64,000 nucleotides of DNA from Chloroflexota bacterium (GTDB lineage Bacteria; Chloroflexota; Anaerolineae; Anaerolineales; VGOW01): NCBI GenBank assembly GCA_016875735.1, contig VGOW01000003.1:46701-110700 (forward strand), written 5' to 3'. This document shows, piece by piece, positions 8,096-16,080 of the stretch (its first letter is position 1; each line of letters opens with the position of its first letter). A program made the position numbers and the translations under genes. The notes beneath the pieces were generated by a model, which saw only the letters and a program-made list of their open reading frames with translations, was not told the origin of the DNA and did not search any database.

Positions 8096-10090
8096 ATGAT
8101 CGGCCAACCCTTCACAATCGCTACACCCTCACCGCCCGGCTCGGCAAAGGGGCGATGGGCACAGTCTACCGCGCCGCCGATTCGCAAACCGGAAACGAAG
8201 TCGCACTCAAAATCATCAGCCGCGACCTCGCCCTCGACCCCGAACTCATCGAGCGATTCAAACGCGAGGCCGAAGCCCTGCGCCAACTGCAACACCCCAA
8301 CATCGTCGGCTTCGGCGATGCCTTTCAGCACGGCGAGCAGTACGTCATCGCCATGGAATACGTGCCCGGCGGCAGTCTGCACGACCTCATCAAACAAGGG
8401 CCGCTACCGATTGACCGCGCCCGCCAGATCGCCCTTGACTTATGCGACGCGCTCATCCGTGCTCATCGCCTCAACATCATTCACCGCGACATCAAACCCG
8501 AAAATGTTTTGCTGGCCGCCGACGGCACGCCCAAACTCACCGACTTCGGCGTGGCCCGCTTGGTTTCCGAAGGCAACCGGCTCACCGGCACGGGCACGCA
8601 GGTCGGCACGCCCTTTTACATGAGTCCCGAAGCGTGGGAAGGCAAGCCGCTCGATGCGCAGGCGGATATTTGGTCGTTGGGCATCGTGCTGTACGAAATG
8701 CTGAGCGGCGAAGTGCCCTTCGGCGGCGAGACGCTGGTGGTGGTGATGAACAAAGTGCTGACCACGCCGTTGCCGGAGCTGAAGACGAAGCGGGCCGATG
8801 TGCCGGAGGGGTTGACAAAAATCGTTGCCGGGATGTTGGCGCGGGACAAAGCGGTGCGTTATCAGACGATGCGCGAAGTGGCCGCCGACATTGAACGTGG
8901 GCAGACGGCCCGACCCCTCTCCGGCACGAAACCAGCTGAAGCCAAGTCACAGACGAAACCAACTCAGTGGCTGCCAATGGGAGTTGGACTTGGCGCAATC
9001 GCTGTGCTGGTAGCACTGGCAATGTGGCTATCTGGCCAGTTTCAGCAGGCACAGACTAACATGCAACAACTTGCGGAAACAGCGCAAGCAGTAGCGACGG
9101 CGGCCAATGCACACCAGATATCAGTGCGTTTGCAACACAATTACAGATCGCCACCCAAACACGGGCTACAGTAGTTATCGCGACACAAATGGCGAAACGG
9201 ACAGAGTCGAAAGCGACCAGCGATGCACAGTCAACGATAGTTGCTCTCACACCATCGCGCACGCCAGTTCCAACAGCCACAGGCCCGACTCGGACGCCAA
9301 GTCCTATTGACAAGGGTGAAACAGTCCTTCAGGGCGGGATGTATGTATCGACAGCTTGGGTAGCCGCCTTCACCTTGACCTCGAATCACAGTTTACACAG
9401 TTCGTCGGTCTCAGTTGGTCGCCGGATGGCTCACGCATTGCCTTTGCCGCCTGCCCTCTTGACGAAGAGGGTAGCTTGCCGCGCGTTGGTTGGCAACCCT
9501 GCATGCACATCTACACGACAAGGCGGGACGGCACCGATGTTCAAGCTGTTGTCCGAATTCCAAACACCTATACTTACAACCCTACATGGTCGCCAGATGG
9601 AGAACTCATCGCTTATCATCACAGTTGTGGTTTGGGCATTGTCCGACCTGATGGGGCTGGCCGACGAACTCTCTTGGAGTCTAGTGGTTCATGGTGCTCA
9701 CCTATGTTTGCATGGTCGCCCGATAGTCAATGGATTGCAATGCTATTTAGCGTACGCGACCCAACAACCGAAGTTGTTGATTCGCCCACTAGCGTCTGGA
9801 TCATCAGTAGAGACGGTCGTAACTGGCGGCGAGTCTTCAACTCTGAATATACATTAGTGAATAACGTCATCGCATGGAGCCCGGACGGGAGAACCATCGC
9901 TGTGCAGACTGAGGCGAGTACGGCCTATCTTATCGAAGCAGATTGCAACGAAAAACCCAATGGCTGTGACGCTTCGTCACGCACTGTAATCGCAGATATA
10001 CCCAAAGATTGGTTTTCGAATTTCTCTCCGCAGTGGGCTGGCGAGAACATTGCCGATGTTATGCTCTCTGCGGCCACTTCCACACCATAA
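8096..10090 (+). pseudogene. Frameshifted Ser/Thr protein kinase - TM - TolB-like propeller gene
   Basis: Read together, three frames give one plausible receptor kinase. The ATG at 8096 has a strong GAGGAGG site (8081-8087) and begins MIGQ, but the kinase continues in the next frame from about 8107 (RYTLTARLGKGAMGTVYRA); one A appears missing in CAACCC. The kinase domain has VALKII, HRDIKPENV, TDFGVAR and a normal APE region. A membrane helix lies at about 8968-9033 (GVGLGAIAVLVALAMWL). Near 9110 the frame changes to an Ala/Thr/Gln-rich linker (QIATQTRATVVIATQ), and between about 9310 and 9360 it changes again to a propeller with repeated WSPDG motifs (SWSPDGSRIAF, TWSPDGELIAY, AWSPDGRTIAV). 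The distal half is less GC-rich than its neighbours. Either the gene is decaying or the assembly has indels. Confidence 0.75.
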
Positions 10091-10154
10091 TTCATCGAAC
10101 TGGTGAATTGCAAATGCCAGCTAAGCCTTCTACCGCTACCCCTTCACCGCTCGG

Positions 10155-10245
10155 GTTCAAACGGACCGCTCCGCGAAACGGATAAGCGGAACGCAACGGA
10201 TTCCGCTTCAGTCCGTTTATCTGTTTCCCATCCGCTTGAGACCTG
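10155..10245. repeat. Short-word self-complementary repeat (AACGGAT / AAGCGGAA words)
   Basis: Within the 10091-10349 intergenic region, AACGGATAAGCGGAA and AACGGATTCCGCTT words are followed by complements (CCGTTTATCTG, CATCCGCTT). The architecture matches the other junction repeats, with a different word. Confidence 0.55.
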
Positions 10246-10337
10246 CGCCGCGTTTTTCAAACCCGTCCGCCCGACTTCAAACGAATTGCGCCGCGGAATT
10301 GAGCGGGGAGCGCGCGCCATCCCTCGGCCCTCTGTGA

Positions 10338-10343
10338 TATGAT
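10338..10343 (+). promoter_or_regulatory. -10-like hexamer TATGAT, ATG seven bases later (possible leaderless start)
   Basis: TATGAT ends six bases before the ATG of the DUF433 gene. No clear -35 or ribosome-binding site is visible. Confidence 0.45.
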
Positions 10344-10349
10344 CGTGCC

Positions 10350-10694
10350 ATGACCACTGTTGCCCTGCCCCACACCGAGCCTGCCGAACAACGTACTGAG
10401 CATCCGTATGTCATCATCGTGAACGGGCAGGCGATGGTGCGCGGAAGCCGCATCGCTGTGCGCCTAATTGCCCAGATGCACCGCGAGGGCGACACCGTGG
10501 ACGACATCCAGCGCAGTTATCCTCACCTCAGCGCGGCGGCGGCTCACGATGCCATTAGTTATTATCTCGACCACCGCGCCGAAATTGAAGAAGAGATCGC
10601 TGAACACCGTATCGAAAATGTTCTGGCCCGTTCCGGCGCGACAATGAACGAGCGCGGCTTCATCACCCTCCCACCCGCGCAAGCCAATGGCTGA
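10350..10694 (+). CDS. DUF433 domain protein, probable antitoxin
   Basis: A 114-residue protein with the DUF433 pattern: HPYVIIVNGQAMVRGSRIAVRLIAQMHREG (split over two strands and a helix-turn-helix-like segment), followed by VDDIQRSYPHLSAAAAHDAISYYLDHRAEIEEEI. This small VapB-like fold is typically the partner of DUF5615/PIN-like proteins. It overlaps the next gene by eight bases, as toxin-antitoxin pairs often do. DNA binding and autoregulation are inferred from the family. Confidence 0.85.
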   Translation: MTTVALPHTEPAEQRTEHPYVIIVNGQAMVRGSRIAVRLIAQMHREGDTVDDIQRSYPHLSAAAAHDAISYYLDHRAEIEEEIAEHRIENVLARSGATMNERGFITLPPAQANG

Positions 10695-11070
10695 CGCACC
10701 TCGCCTCTTCATCTCACTCTACACCGATGAGGACATCACCAGCGAACTTGCACCCGCGCTCCGCGAGCGCGGCTTTGAGGCTCAGAGCGTTGCCGAGGCC
10801 GGGTTGCTCCACGCCGACGACGCGGAGCAGTTGGCATACGCCGCCGAGAGAGGCATGGCCATCCTCACCTGCAATGCCGAGCACTTCATTGCATTGGCTC
10901 AGCAATATGCCGAGTCCGGCCGCTTGCACTCTGGCATCATCATTTCTGCCGAACAATTCAGCCGTCGGCGTTTTGGCGAACTACTGAGGCTTGTATTGCG
11001 GTTGTTGAACGCCCTCCTCGCCGACGAAATGCAGAATTGCGTCGTCTATCTTCAACAGTTCAAAGAATGA
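10687..11070 (+). CDS. DUF5615 PIN-like protein, probable toxin
   Basis: This 127-residue protein resembles the DUF5615/PIN-like family: LFISLYTDEDITSELAPALRERGFEAQSV (N-terminal strand with the acidic YTDEDI), AEQLAYAAERGMAILTCNAEHF and HSGIIISAEQ. The acidic residues fit a PIN-type nuclease, suggesting RNase activity restrained by the DUF433 partner. Its stop overlaps the ATG of the following kinase gene (ATGA at 11067-11070), so toxin and kinase are translationally coupled. Confidence 0.8.
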   Translation: MADAPRLFISLYTDEDITSELAPALRERGFEAQSVAEAGLLHADDAEQLAYAAERGMAILTCNAEHFIALAQQYAESGRLHSGIIISAEQFSRRRFGELLRLVLRLLNALLADEMQNCVVYLQQFKE

Positions 11071-12255
11071 ACATCGACGACCGGCTCCTCAACTACGAAA
11101 TCCTCGCCTTGCTCGGCAAAGGCGGCCTCGGCTCGGTGTACCTCGCCCGCGACGTCAACCTCGACATCAACGTGGCTATCAAAGTCATGCGCGCCGAAAT
11201 CTCCGACAACGCCACCCATGCTTCACCGCCTCAAAGTCGGCGCGCGCGCCGCCGCCCGCCTCAAACACCCCAACCTGCAAACCGTGCATTACCTCGGGCG
11301 CGACCCGGCCACACTGATTGATTTTGTGGTGATGGAATATCTGCCCGGCGGCACATTGCGCCAGCGCATCGCCCTCAAACCCCTGCCCCTCGCCGAAGCC
11401 CTGGCCACCTTCACCACCATCTGCGACGCAGTGGACTTCGCCCATCAGCACGGCATCATTCACCGCGACCTCAAACCCGACAACGTAATGTACGACGCCG
11501 ACGGCAAACTGGTCGTCACCGATTTCGACCTCGCCCGCATCACCGGCGAAGCCGGGCGCACCATGGCCGGGCAAGCGATGGGCGCCCTCCTCTACATCTC
11601 GCCCGAACAGGCTCGCGGCGACGACGTCACTCACGCCACCGACATCTACGCGCTCGGCGTCATTCTCTTCGAATTGATCACCGGCCGCTGGCCCTTCATG
11701 GGCAAGAACGAAATGGAGATTCTAAAAGGGCATCTTCAACAGCCGCCGCCCCTGCCCAGCGAGTTCAACGCCGATGCGCCGCCTCACGTGGATGAAGCCG
11801 TCCTGCGCGCGCTCGCCAAATCTCCCTCCGATCGATTCGGCACGGCGTGGGAACTGGCCTGCGCCGCCAACAACCGCCCCTGCGCCCCGCGCGGGGCGCC
11901 GACGACTCAAAGCGACCCCGCTCCCACCCCTGTCCCCGCAACGATCTACGTCCCGCGCAACGCCTCACTGCGAGTCGTCAACGGCCCCCTCGCCGGTCAG
12001 CGGTTCGACATCGGCAAAGGCGTCTCCATCGGTTTCGGCAAAAAGAAAAACGACATTCACCTCCCCGATGATTACGCCAGCCGCGCCCACGCCCGCGTCG
12101 ATCAAACCGAGCGAGGCTACGCCGTGATGGATTTGAAAAGCGCCAACGGCACAAAAGTCAACGGCCAAAAAATCGAGCCATACAACCCCGTCGTGTTGAG
12201 CGCGAACGATCAAATCGAGATTGGCGAAACGCTGCTGGCGTTTGAGGTGGGGTAG
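11067..12255 (+). pseudogene. Ser/Thr protein kinase with C-terminal FHA domain, frameshifted near 11215
   Basis: The first frame starts MNIDDRLLNYEILALLGKGG and gives the glycine loop, the VAIKVM lysine and strand 3, then runs out of family-like sequence. The rest continues in another frame from about 11218: RLKVGARAAARLKHPNLQ, HRDLKPDNV, VVTDFDLARI (DFD in place of DFG) and GALLYISPEQARG. A Pro-rich linker leads to an FHA domain (about 11965-12250: GVSIGFGKKKNDIHLPDDYASR, split, with SR..H and KSANGTKVNG). A single-base indel near 11210-11230 would restore one 395-residue protein. FHA domains bind phosphothreonine, so a self-recognising signalling kinase is likely if intact. It is coupled to the toxin gene upstream. 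Confidence 0.75.
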
Positions 12256-12267
12256 CCCCGCCCACAA

Positions 12268-13200
12268 ATGCTCGTCTCCGTCATCATCCCCAATTGGAAC
12301 GGCGCGGCGCACCTGCCCGCCTGCCTCGACTCTCTTCGCGCTCAAACCTTCCGCAACTTTGAGATCATCGTCGCCGACAATGCCAGCGCCGACCACTCGC
12401 TCGCCCTCCTCGCCGCTCGCTATCCCGAAGTGCGTGTGATCGCGCTCGACCGCAACTACGGATTTGCCGGAGCGTGCAACGCCGGACTGCGCGCCGCGAA
12501 GGGCGAGATTCAGATTCTGCTCAACAACGACACCGAAACCGATCCGAACTGGCTGGCGGAAGTCGTCTCTGCGTTCGAGCGTCATCCGCGGGCTGGCATG
12601 ATTGCCTCGAAGATGCTTCTCTTTGATCGGCGGGACACACTGCACACGTCGGGCGATTTGTACGGCAGAGACGGCGTCCCGAAGAATCGAGGGGTGTGGG
12701 AAAAAGACGATGGGCAGTACGGCGAAGGGCCGGTGTTTTCGGCCTGCGGCGGATCGGCGGCGTATCGAAAGATCATGCTCGATCAGATCGGCCTGCTCGA
12801 TGAAGATTTTTTCTTTTCGTGCGAGGATGTCGATCTGGCATGGCGCGCGCAGCTCGCCGGATGGAGCGCAGTGTATGCGCCGAAGGCGGTGGTGTATCAT
12901 AAACTCTCGGCCACCGGCGGCGGCGTCACGGCCAGTTTCCACGACGGGCGCAACTTTATTTTTTTGCTCGTCAAAGATGTGCCGGGGGTTGTGTGGCGCA
13001 AGCATTGGCGTGAGATAATCGGGGCGCAGTGGCGCATTGCGTGGGAGGCGCTCAGGGCTTGGCGCGGCGCGGCAGCGCGCGCCCGCTTGCGCGGCCAGCT
13101 CGCCGGAGTGTTGGCGCTGCCGATGCTGTTGAAGAAGCGCAAGCAAACACAGGCAACTCGCAGAGTTTCGGATGAGCACATCGAATCAGTTTTGAGTTAG
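12268..13200 (+). CDS. Family 2 glycosyltransferase (rhamnosyltransferase-like)
   Basis: A 310-residue GT-A enzyme: SVIIPNWNGAAHLPACLDSL, nucleotide-sugar site IVADNASADHS, LLNNDTETD (metal-binding aspartates) and SCEDVDLAWR (catalytic ED-type motif). These are typical of WcaA/RfbF-like GT2 enzymes that extend surface polysaccharides from dTDP-rhamnose or other donors. The C-terminal region has an amphipathic/hydrophobic stretch near LRGQLAGVLALPMLL that may sit on the membrane. It opens the polysaccharide cluster, 12 bases after the kinase gene. Confidence 0.88.
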   Translation: MLVSVIIPNWNGAAHLPACLDSLRAQTFRNFEIIVADNASADHSLALLAARYPEVRVIALDRNYGFAGACNAGLRAAKGEIQILLNNDTETDPNWLAEVVSAFERHPRAGMIASKMLLFDRRDTLHTSGDLYGRDGVPKNRGVWEKDDGQYGEGPVFSACGGSAAYRKIMLDQIGLLDEDFFFSCEDVDLAWRAQLAGWSAVYAPKAVVYHKLSATGGGVTASFHDGRNFIFLLVKDVPGVVWRKHWREIIGAQWRIAWEALRAWRGAAARARLRGQLAGVLALPMLLKKRKQTQATRRVSDEHIESVLS

Positions 13201-13251
13201 AGTTGGAGTCTGGGAGCGGCGTCCAAACTCTAACTCCGAACTCCAACACCA
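13201..13251. repeat. Short-word self-complementary repeat (AGTTGGAGTC / CTAACTCCGAACTCCAAC)
   Basis: Fills the space between two glycosyltransferase genes. AGAGTTGGAGTCTGGGA is partly complementary to CCAAACTCTAACTCC, and the unit is reiterated. No ribosome-binding site remains before the next ATG. Confidence 0.7.
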
Positions 13252-13995
13252 ATGGCCTCTATCTTTCTCTCTATCATCATCCCCGCCCACAACGAAGAAA
13301 GGCGGCTGCCGCCCACGCTGAAGGCAGTGGACGCCTACCTCGAAAAACAATCGTATGCCAGCGAAGTGATCGTCGTCGAGAATGGCAGTCAAGATTTGAC
13401 GGCGGTGGTCGTCGAGGCGTTTGCCGCCGACAGCCCGCGAGTGAAATTGTTTTGCGAGGGCGGGCGCGGCAAAGGGCTGGCGGTGCGGCGGGGGATGTTC
13501 GAAGCAAAAGGTGAGTATCGTTTCATTTGCGACGCCGATCTGTCGATGCCCATCGAGGAGGTGGCCAAGTTCCTGCCCCCCGCGCTCGACGGCTACGATG
13601 TTGCCATCGGCTCGCGCGAAGCGCCCGGCGCGCGGCGTTATAACGAACCTGCCTATCGTCATTTTCAGGGTCGCGCGTTTAGCAACTTGGTGAAAATTTT
13701 TGCGCTGCCGGGTTTTGAAGATACGCAGTGTGGTTTTAAATGTTTCAGCGCGCGAGCCGCGCTTGATATTTTCCGCGTGCAGAAGTTCGACGGTATGAGC
13801 TTCGACGTGGAGGCATTGTTCATTGCCCGCAAACGCGGCTACAAAATTCTCGAAGTGCCGATTGACTGGTATTACCGCTCGGAGAGCCGCGTGCATCCCA
13901 TCCTTGATCCGTTGCGAATGTTGCGAGATATTTTGGTGATCAGGAAAAATTGGGCGCAAGGGAAATACTCTCAAAGGATGAATTATGAAGGATGA
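13252..13995 (+). CDS. Dolichyl/undecaprenyl-phosphate glucosyltransferase-like GT2
   Basis: A 247-residue GT2 protein of the ALG5/DPM1-like type: LSIIIPAHNEERRLPPTL, VIVVENGSQDLTAVV, FICDADLSMPIEEV (the DADLSMP signature), GSREAPGARR and FEDTQCGFKCFS. It probably transfers a hexose from a nucleotide sugar to a lipid phosphate carrier. The last residues (RMNYEG) and the stop codon are supplied by the AAGGATGAATTATG repeat that follows. Confidence 0.88.
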   Translation: MASIFLSIIIPAHNEERRLPPTLKAVDAYLEKQSYASEVIVVENGSQDLTAVVVEAFAADSPRVKLFCEGGRGKGLAVRRGMFEAKGEYRFICDADLSMPIEEVAKFLPPALDGYDVAIGSREAPGARRYNEPAYRHFQGRAFSNLVKIFALPGFEDTQCGFKCFSARAALDIFRVQKFDGMSFDVEALFIARKRGYKILEVPIDWYYRSESRVHPILDPLRMLRDILVIRKNWAQGKYSQRMNYEG

Positions 13996-14043
13996 ATTAT
14001 GAAAGTCCCCTTTCATCCTTCATAATTCCTAATTCATCCTTTT
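13974..14043. repeat. Short-word self-complementary repeat (AAGGATGAATTATG), overlapping a gene end
   Basis: Three AAGGATGA/ATTATGA units are followed by TTTCATCCTTCATAATTCC and AATTCATCCTTTT, giving an imperfect hairpin. It covers the end of the glycosyltransferase gene and the whole spacer to rnhB. The same word recurs at 36872-36936 and 38380-38443. Confidence 0.85.
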
Positions 14044-14046
14044 GTT

Positions 14047-14682
14047 ATGCCTTCTCTCAAACTTGAACGCAAACTTCTTGCTCAAGGCTACTCCGTCATC
14101 GCCGGTGTGGATGAGGCGGGGCGCGGGGCGTGGGCGGGGCTGGTGGTTGCCGCCGCCGTTGTTCTACCGTTGGATCGCCCCGACCTGATGAAAGTCTTGA
14201 AAGGCGTGAACGATTCTAAACAGTTGACGGCGAAACAGCGCGAGAAATATTTTCATCTAATCAAAGAAGTGGCGTTGTCAGTCAGTTTAGGCGGGGCGAG
14301 TCCGCGCCACATTGATCGAGACGGAATCTTGGCGGCGACTCGCGCGGCGATGCGCCGCGCGGTGAGTATGCTCACTGTTCAGCCGAAAGCATTATTGATT
14401 GACGCGGTTGATCTTTCGCAAGCCGTTCCTCTCCATCAACTTCATCCTTATCACGGCGATTCGATCTCATTGACCATCGCCGCCGCGTCCATCATCGCCA
14501 AAGTGACGCGCGATGATTTGATGAAGCATTGGGACGAAGTGTATCCCGGATATTTTTTTGCCAAGCACAAAGGGTATGGCACAAAGTTGCATCAGGCGAT
14601 GTTGAAGGAGAGAGGGGTGTGTGAGGCGCATAGAAAGAGCTTTAAGCCGATTAAGGAAATAGGGGAAGGAAGGGATGAGTAA
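14047..14682 (+). CDS. rnhB: Ribonuclease HII
   Basis: This 211-residue enzyme removes ribonucleotides and RNA primers from RNA-DNA hybrids. The catalytic pair D22-E23 is in GVDEAGRGAWAG, a third Asp lies in LLIDAVDL, and the block DSISLTIAAASIIAKVTRDD carries the fourth. The C-terminal KHKGYGTKLH is typical. It is the first of five genes whose stop and start codons overlap; its TAA shares a base with the ATG of the RAYT gene. Confidence 0.95.
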   Translation: MPSLKLERKLLAQGYSVIAGVDEAGRGAWAGLVVAAAVVLPLDRPDLMKVLKGVNDSKQLTAKQREKYFHLIKEVALSVSLGGASPRHIDRDGILAATRAAMRRAVSMLTVQPKALLIDAVDLSQAVPLHQLHPYHGDSISLTIAAASIIAKVTRDDLMKHWDEVYPGYFFAKHKGYGTKLHQAMLKERGVCEAHRKSFKPIKEIGEGRDE

Positions 14683-15377
14683 TGTTCCACCGTCGTTCGA
14701 TTCGTTTGCAAAACTATGATTACACACAGGCAGGCGCGTACTTCGTGACGATATGCGCTCACGCCCGCGACTGTTTGTTTGGTGATGTAATAAATGGGGA
14801 GATGCGATTGAATGAATATGGGAAGACGGTTGAAGAATGTTGGGACGATATCGCCCGCCATTTCGATGATGTGGAATTGGATTCATTCACCATTATGCCG
14901 AATCATGTGCATGGAATTATTGTGTTCACCAACACCGTAGGGGCGGGGTTCCCCCGCCCTGATTCAAAATTAAAATCCAACGACGTGGACGCGGAGACCG
15001 CCGACAAGGGCGCGGAGACCGCCGACAAGGGCGCGGAGACCGCCGACAAGGGCGCGGAGACCGCCGACAAGGGCGCGGAGACCGCCGTCAAGGGCGCGGA
15101 GACCGCCGTCAAGGGCGCGGAGACCGCCGTCAAGGGCGCGGAGACCGCGCCCCTACGAAAACGCCGCACGTTGGGTAATGTTGTGGCGTATTTCAAATAT
15201 CAATCCACCAAACGACTCAACCTCAAACGTAACACGCCCGCCTTCGCCGTGTGGCAGCGCAATTATTACGAACACATTGTTCGCGACGAGATCGATCTGA
15301 ACCGTATACACGAATACATTCAATGCAACCCCGCGCGTTGGGCGGAAGATGAAAATAATCCAAAGAGAGTCAAATAA
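14682..15377 (+). CDS. REP-associated tyrosine transposase (RAYT), carrying a repeat insertion
   Basis: A 231-residue Y1/HUH transposase of the TnpA_REP type, predicted to nick and move single-stranded palindromic DNA. The N-terminus RRSIRLQNYDYTQAGAYFVT and NGEMRLNEYGKTVEECW are typical. The HUH motif is MPNHVHGIIV, and the catalytic tyrosine is probably in QRNYYEHIVRDE, followed by YIQCNPARWAED. Between HUH and Tyr lies a foreign segment of about 70 residues with seven AETAD/VKG repeats, encoded by an element with GTAGGGGC inverted ends (14937-15156). The frame is intact, so the protein may still work. It sits in a chain of overlapping genes, unlike a free mobile element. Confidence 0.93.
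   Translation: MFHRRSIRLQNYDYTQAGAYFVTICAHARDCLFGDVINGEMRLNEYGKTVEECWDDIARHFDDVELDSFTIMPNHVHGIIVFTNTVGAGFPRPDSKLKSNDVDAETADKGAETADKGAETADKGAETADKGAETAVKGAETAVKGAETAVKGAETAPLRKRRTLGNVVAYFKYQSTKRLNLKRNTPAFAVWQRNYYEHIVRDEIDLNRIHEYIQCNPARWAEDENNPKRVK
14937..15156. mobile_element. 220-bp MITE-like insert inside the RAYT gene with GTAGGGGC inverted ends
   Basis: The left end GTAGGGGC (14937-14944) is the exact reverse complement of the right end GCCCCTAC (15149-15156). A palindrome (GGGCGGGG TT CCCCCGCCC, 14941-14959) forms the left end, and an AT-rich stretch and a 21-bp tandem array fill the middle. The insert keeps the reading frame. It belongs with the GTAGGGGC palindromes at 566, 28439 and 51783. 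Confidence 0.7.
14991..15148. repeat. Tandem array of seven 21-bp units plus a partial unit
   Basis: Units GCGGAGACCGCCG then A/TCAAGGGC start every 21 bases from 14991. Four encode AETADKG and three AETAVKG; a partial eighth unit joins GCCCCTAC. The near identity suggests recent slippage or amplification. Confidence 0.95.
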
Positions 15378-15718
15378 TGTCTATTCCTATTTTGCGTGAA
15401 AAAGCCTCTCCCGAGCAAATCAAAGAAATGCTGAAAGAATATGAGACGATGATCAAAATCGTCGTAGACACTCGCCGCAAGATTATTGCGGGCGGCGGCG
15501 AAATGCACGCCGATTGCGAATCGGTTTTGTTAGATGACGGCAGTGAGCAAGACGATCTGTGGGGCGCGAATTGGTATCCTAAAGATCAGCGCATCGTATT
15601 TGAATCTCTGATCAACATCCGCCCACGATTAAACAATCGTGGCATTCTCATTCAGAGCGAAGAAATTCGCCAAGCCGTCGAAGAAGTCACGCGACGCTTG
15701 TTAAGAGATGTACAATGA
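15377..15718 (+). CDS. DUF5674 family protein
   Basis: A 113-residue soluble protein matching the DUF5674 pattern: PILREKASPEQIKEMLKEY, KIVVDTRRKIIAGGGEMHADCESVLLDDGSEQDDLWGANWYP (in parts), and SLINIRPRLNNR followed by a C-terminal helix. Function unknown; members recur beside small genes like the next one. The ATG shares a base with the RAYT stop (TAATG), and its stop overlaps the next gene (ATGA). The local base composition is lower in GC than the flanking polysaccharide genes. Confidence 0.8.
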   Translation: MSIPILREKASPEQIKEMLKEYETMIKIVVDTRRKIIAGGGEMHADCESVLLDDGSEQDDLWGANWYPKDQRIVFESLINIRPRLNNRGILIQSEEIRQAVEEVTRRLLRDVQ

Positions 15719-16080
15719 AGAACCTTGAACGCAAACGCGAACGATATTTAAAAGACTCTTTGCCAAAACGCTTAGGCGGGCTTGCCGCATCTCTGGGACG
15801 TGTATCTTCATCGGCGAGATACGAAACAAGCACGGAGGGCGTCGCCGAGATGATGGAGGAGAGTCAGTATTACATCGAATGGACAGCCGCCGAAACAAAA
15901 CCTGAAGTTGCGGCAGAGTTAGTAGATATACAAGTTGCCTTATCTATGTGGCGAAGAATTTGGATTGAAGCGCAACGCAACAAAAGTCAACGCGCTTTGC
16001 TTTCTTTCCACTCCAAAAAATGGTCGGATCAAGTTCTTGATTATTCGGGATTACTTAGCCAAGAAAGAACAACGCCATGA
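15715..16080 (+). CDS. Hypothetical protein downstream of DUF5674
   Basis: A 121-residue charged, mostly helical protein (KNLERKRERYLKDSLPKRL; MMEESQYYIEWTAAETKPEVAAELVDIQVALSMW in parts). No signal peptide, membrane helix or catalytic motif is visible and no family is recognised. It overlaps both neighbours by four bases, so it was probably acquired with DUF5674 as a pair. A regulatory or toxin-antitoxin-like role is only a guess from its size and coupling. Confidence 0.7.
   Translation: MKNLERKRERYLKDSLPKRLGGLAASLGRVSSSARYETSTEGVAEMMEESQYYIEWTAAETKPEVAAELVDIQVALSMWRRIWIEAQRNKSQRALLSFHSKKWSDQVLDYSGLLSQERTTP

Noticed and set aside
14991..15148. CRISPR array
   Set aside because: The 21-bp units are directly tandem without spacers and are coding repeats.
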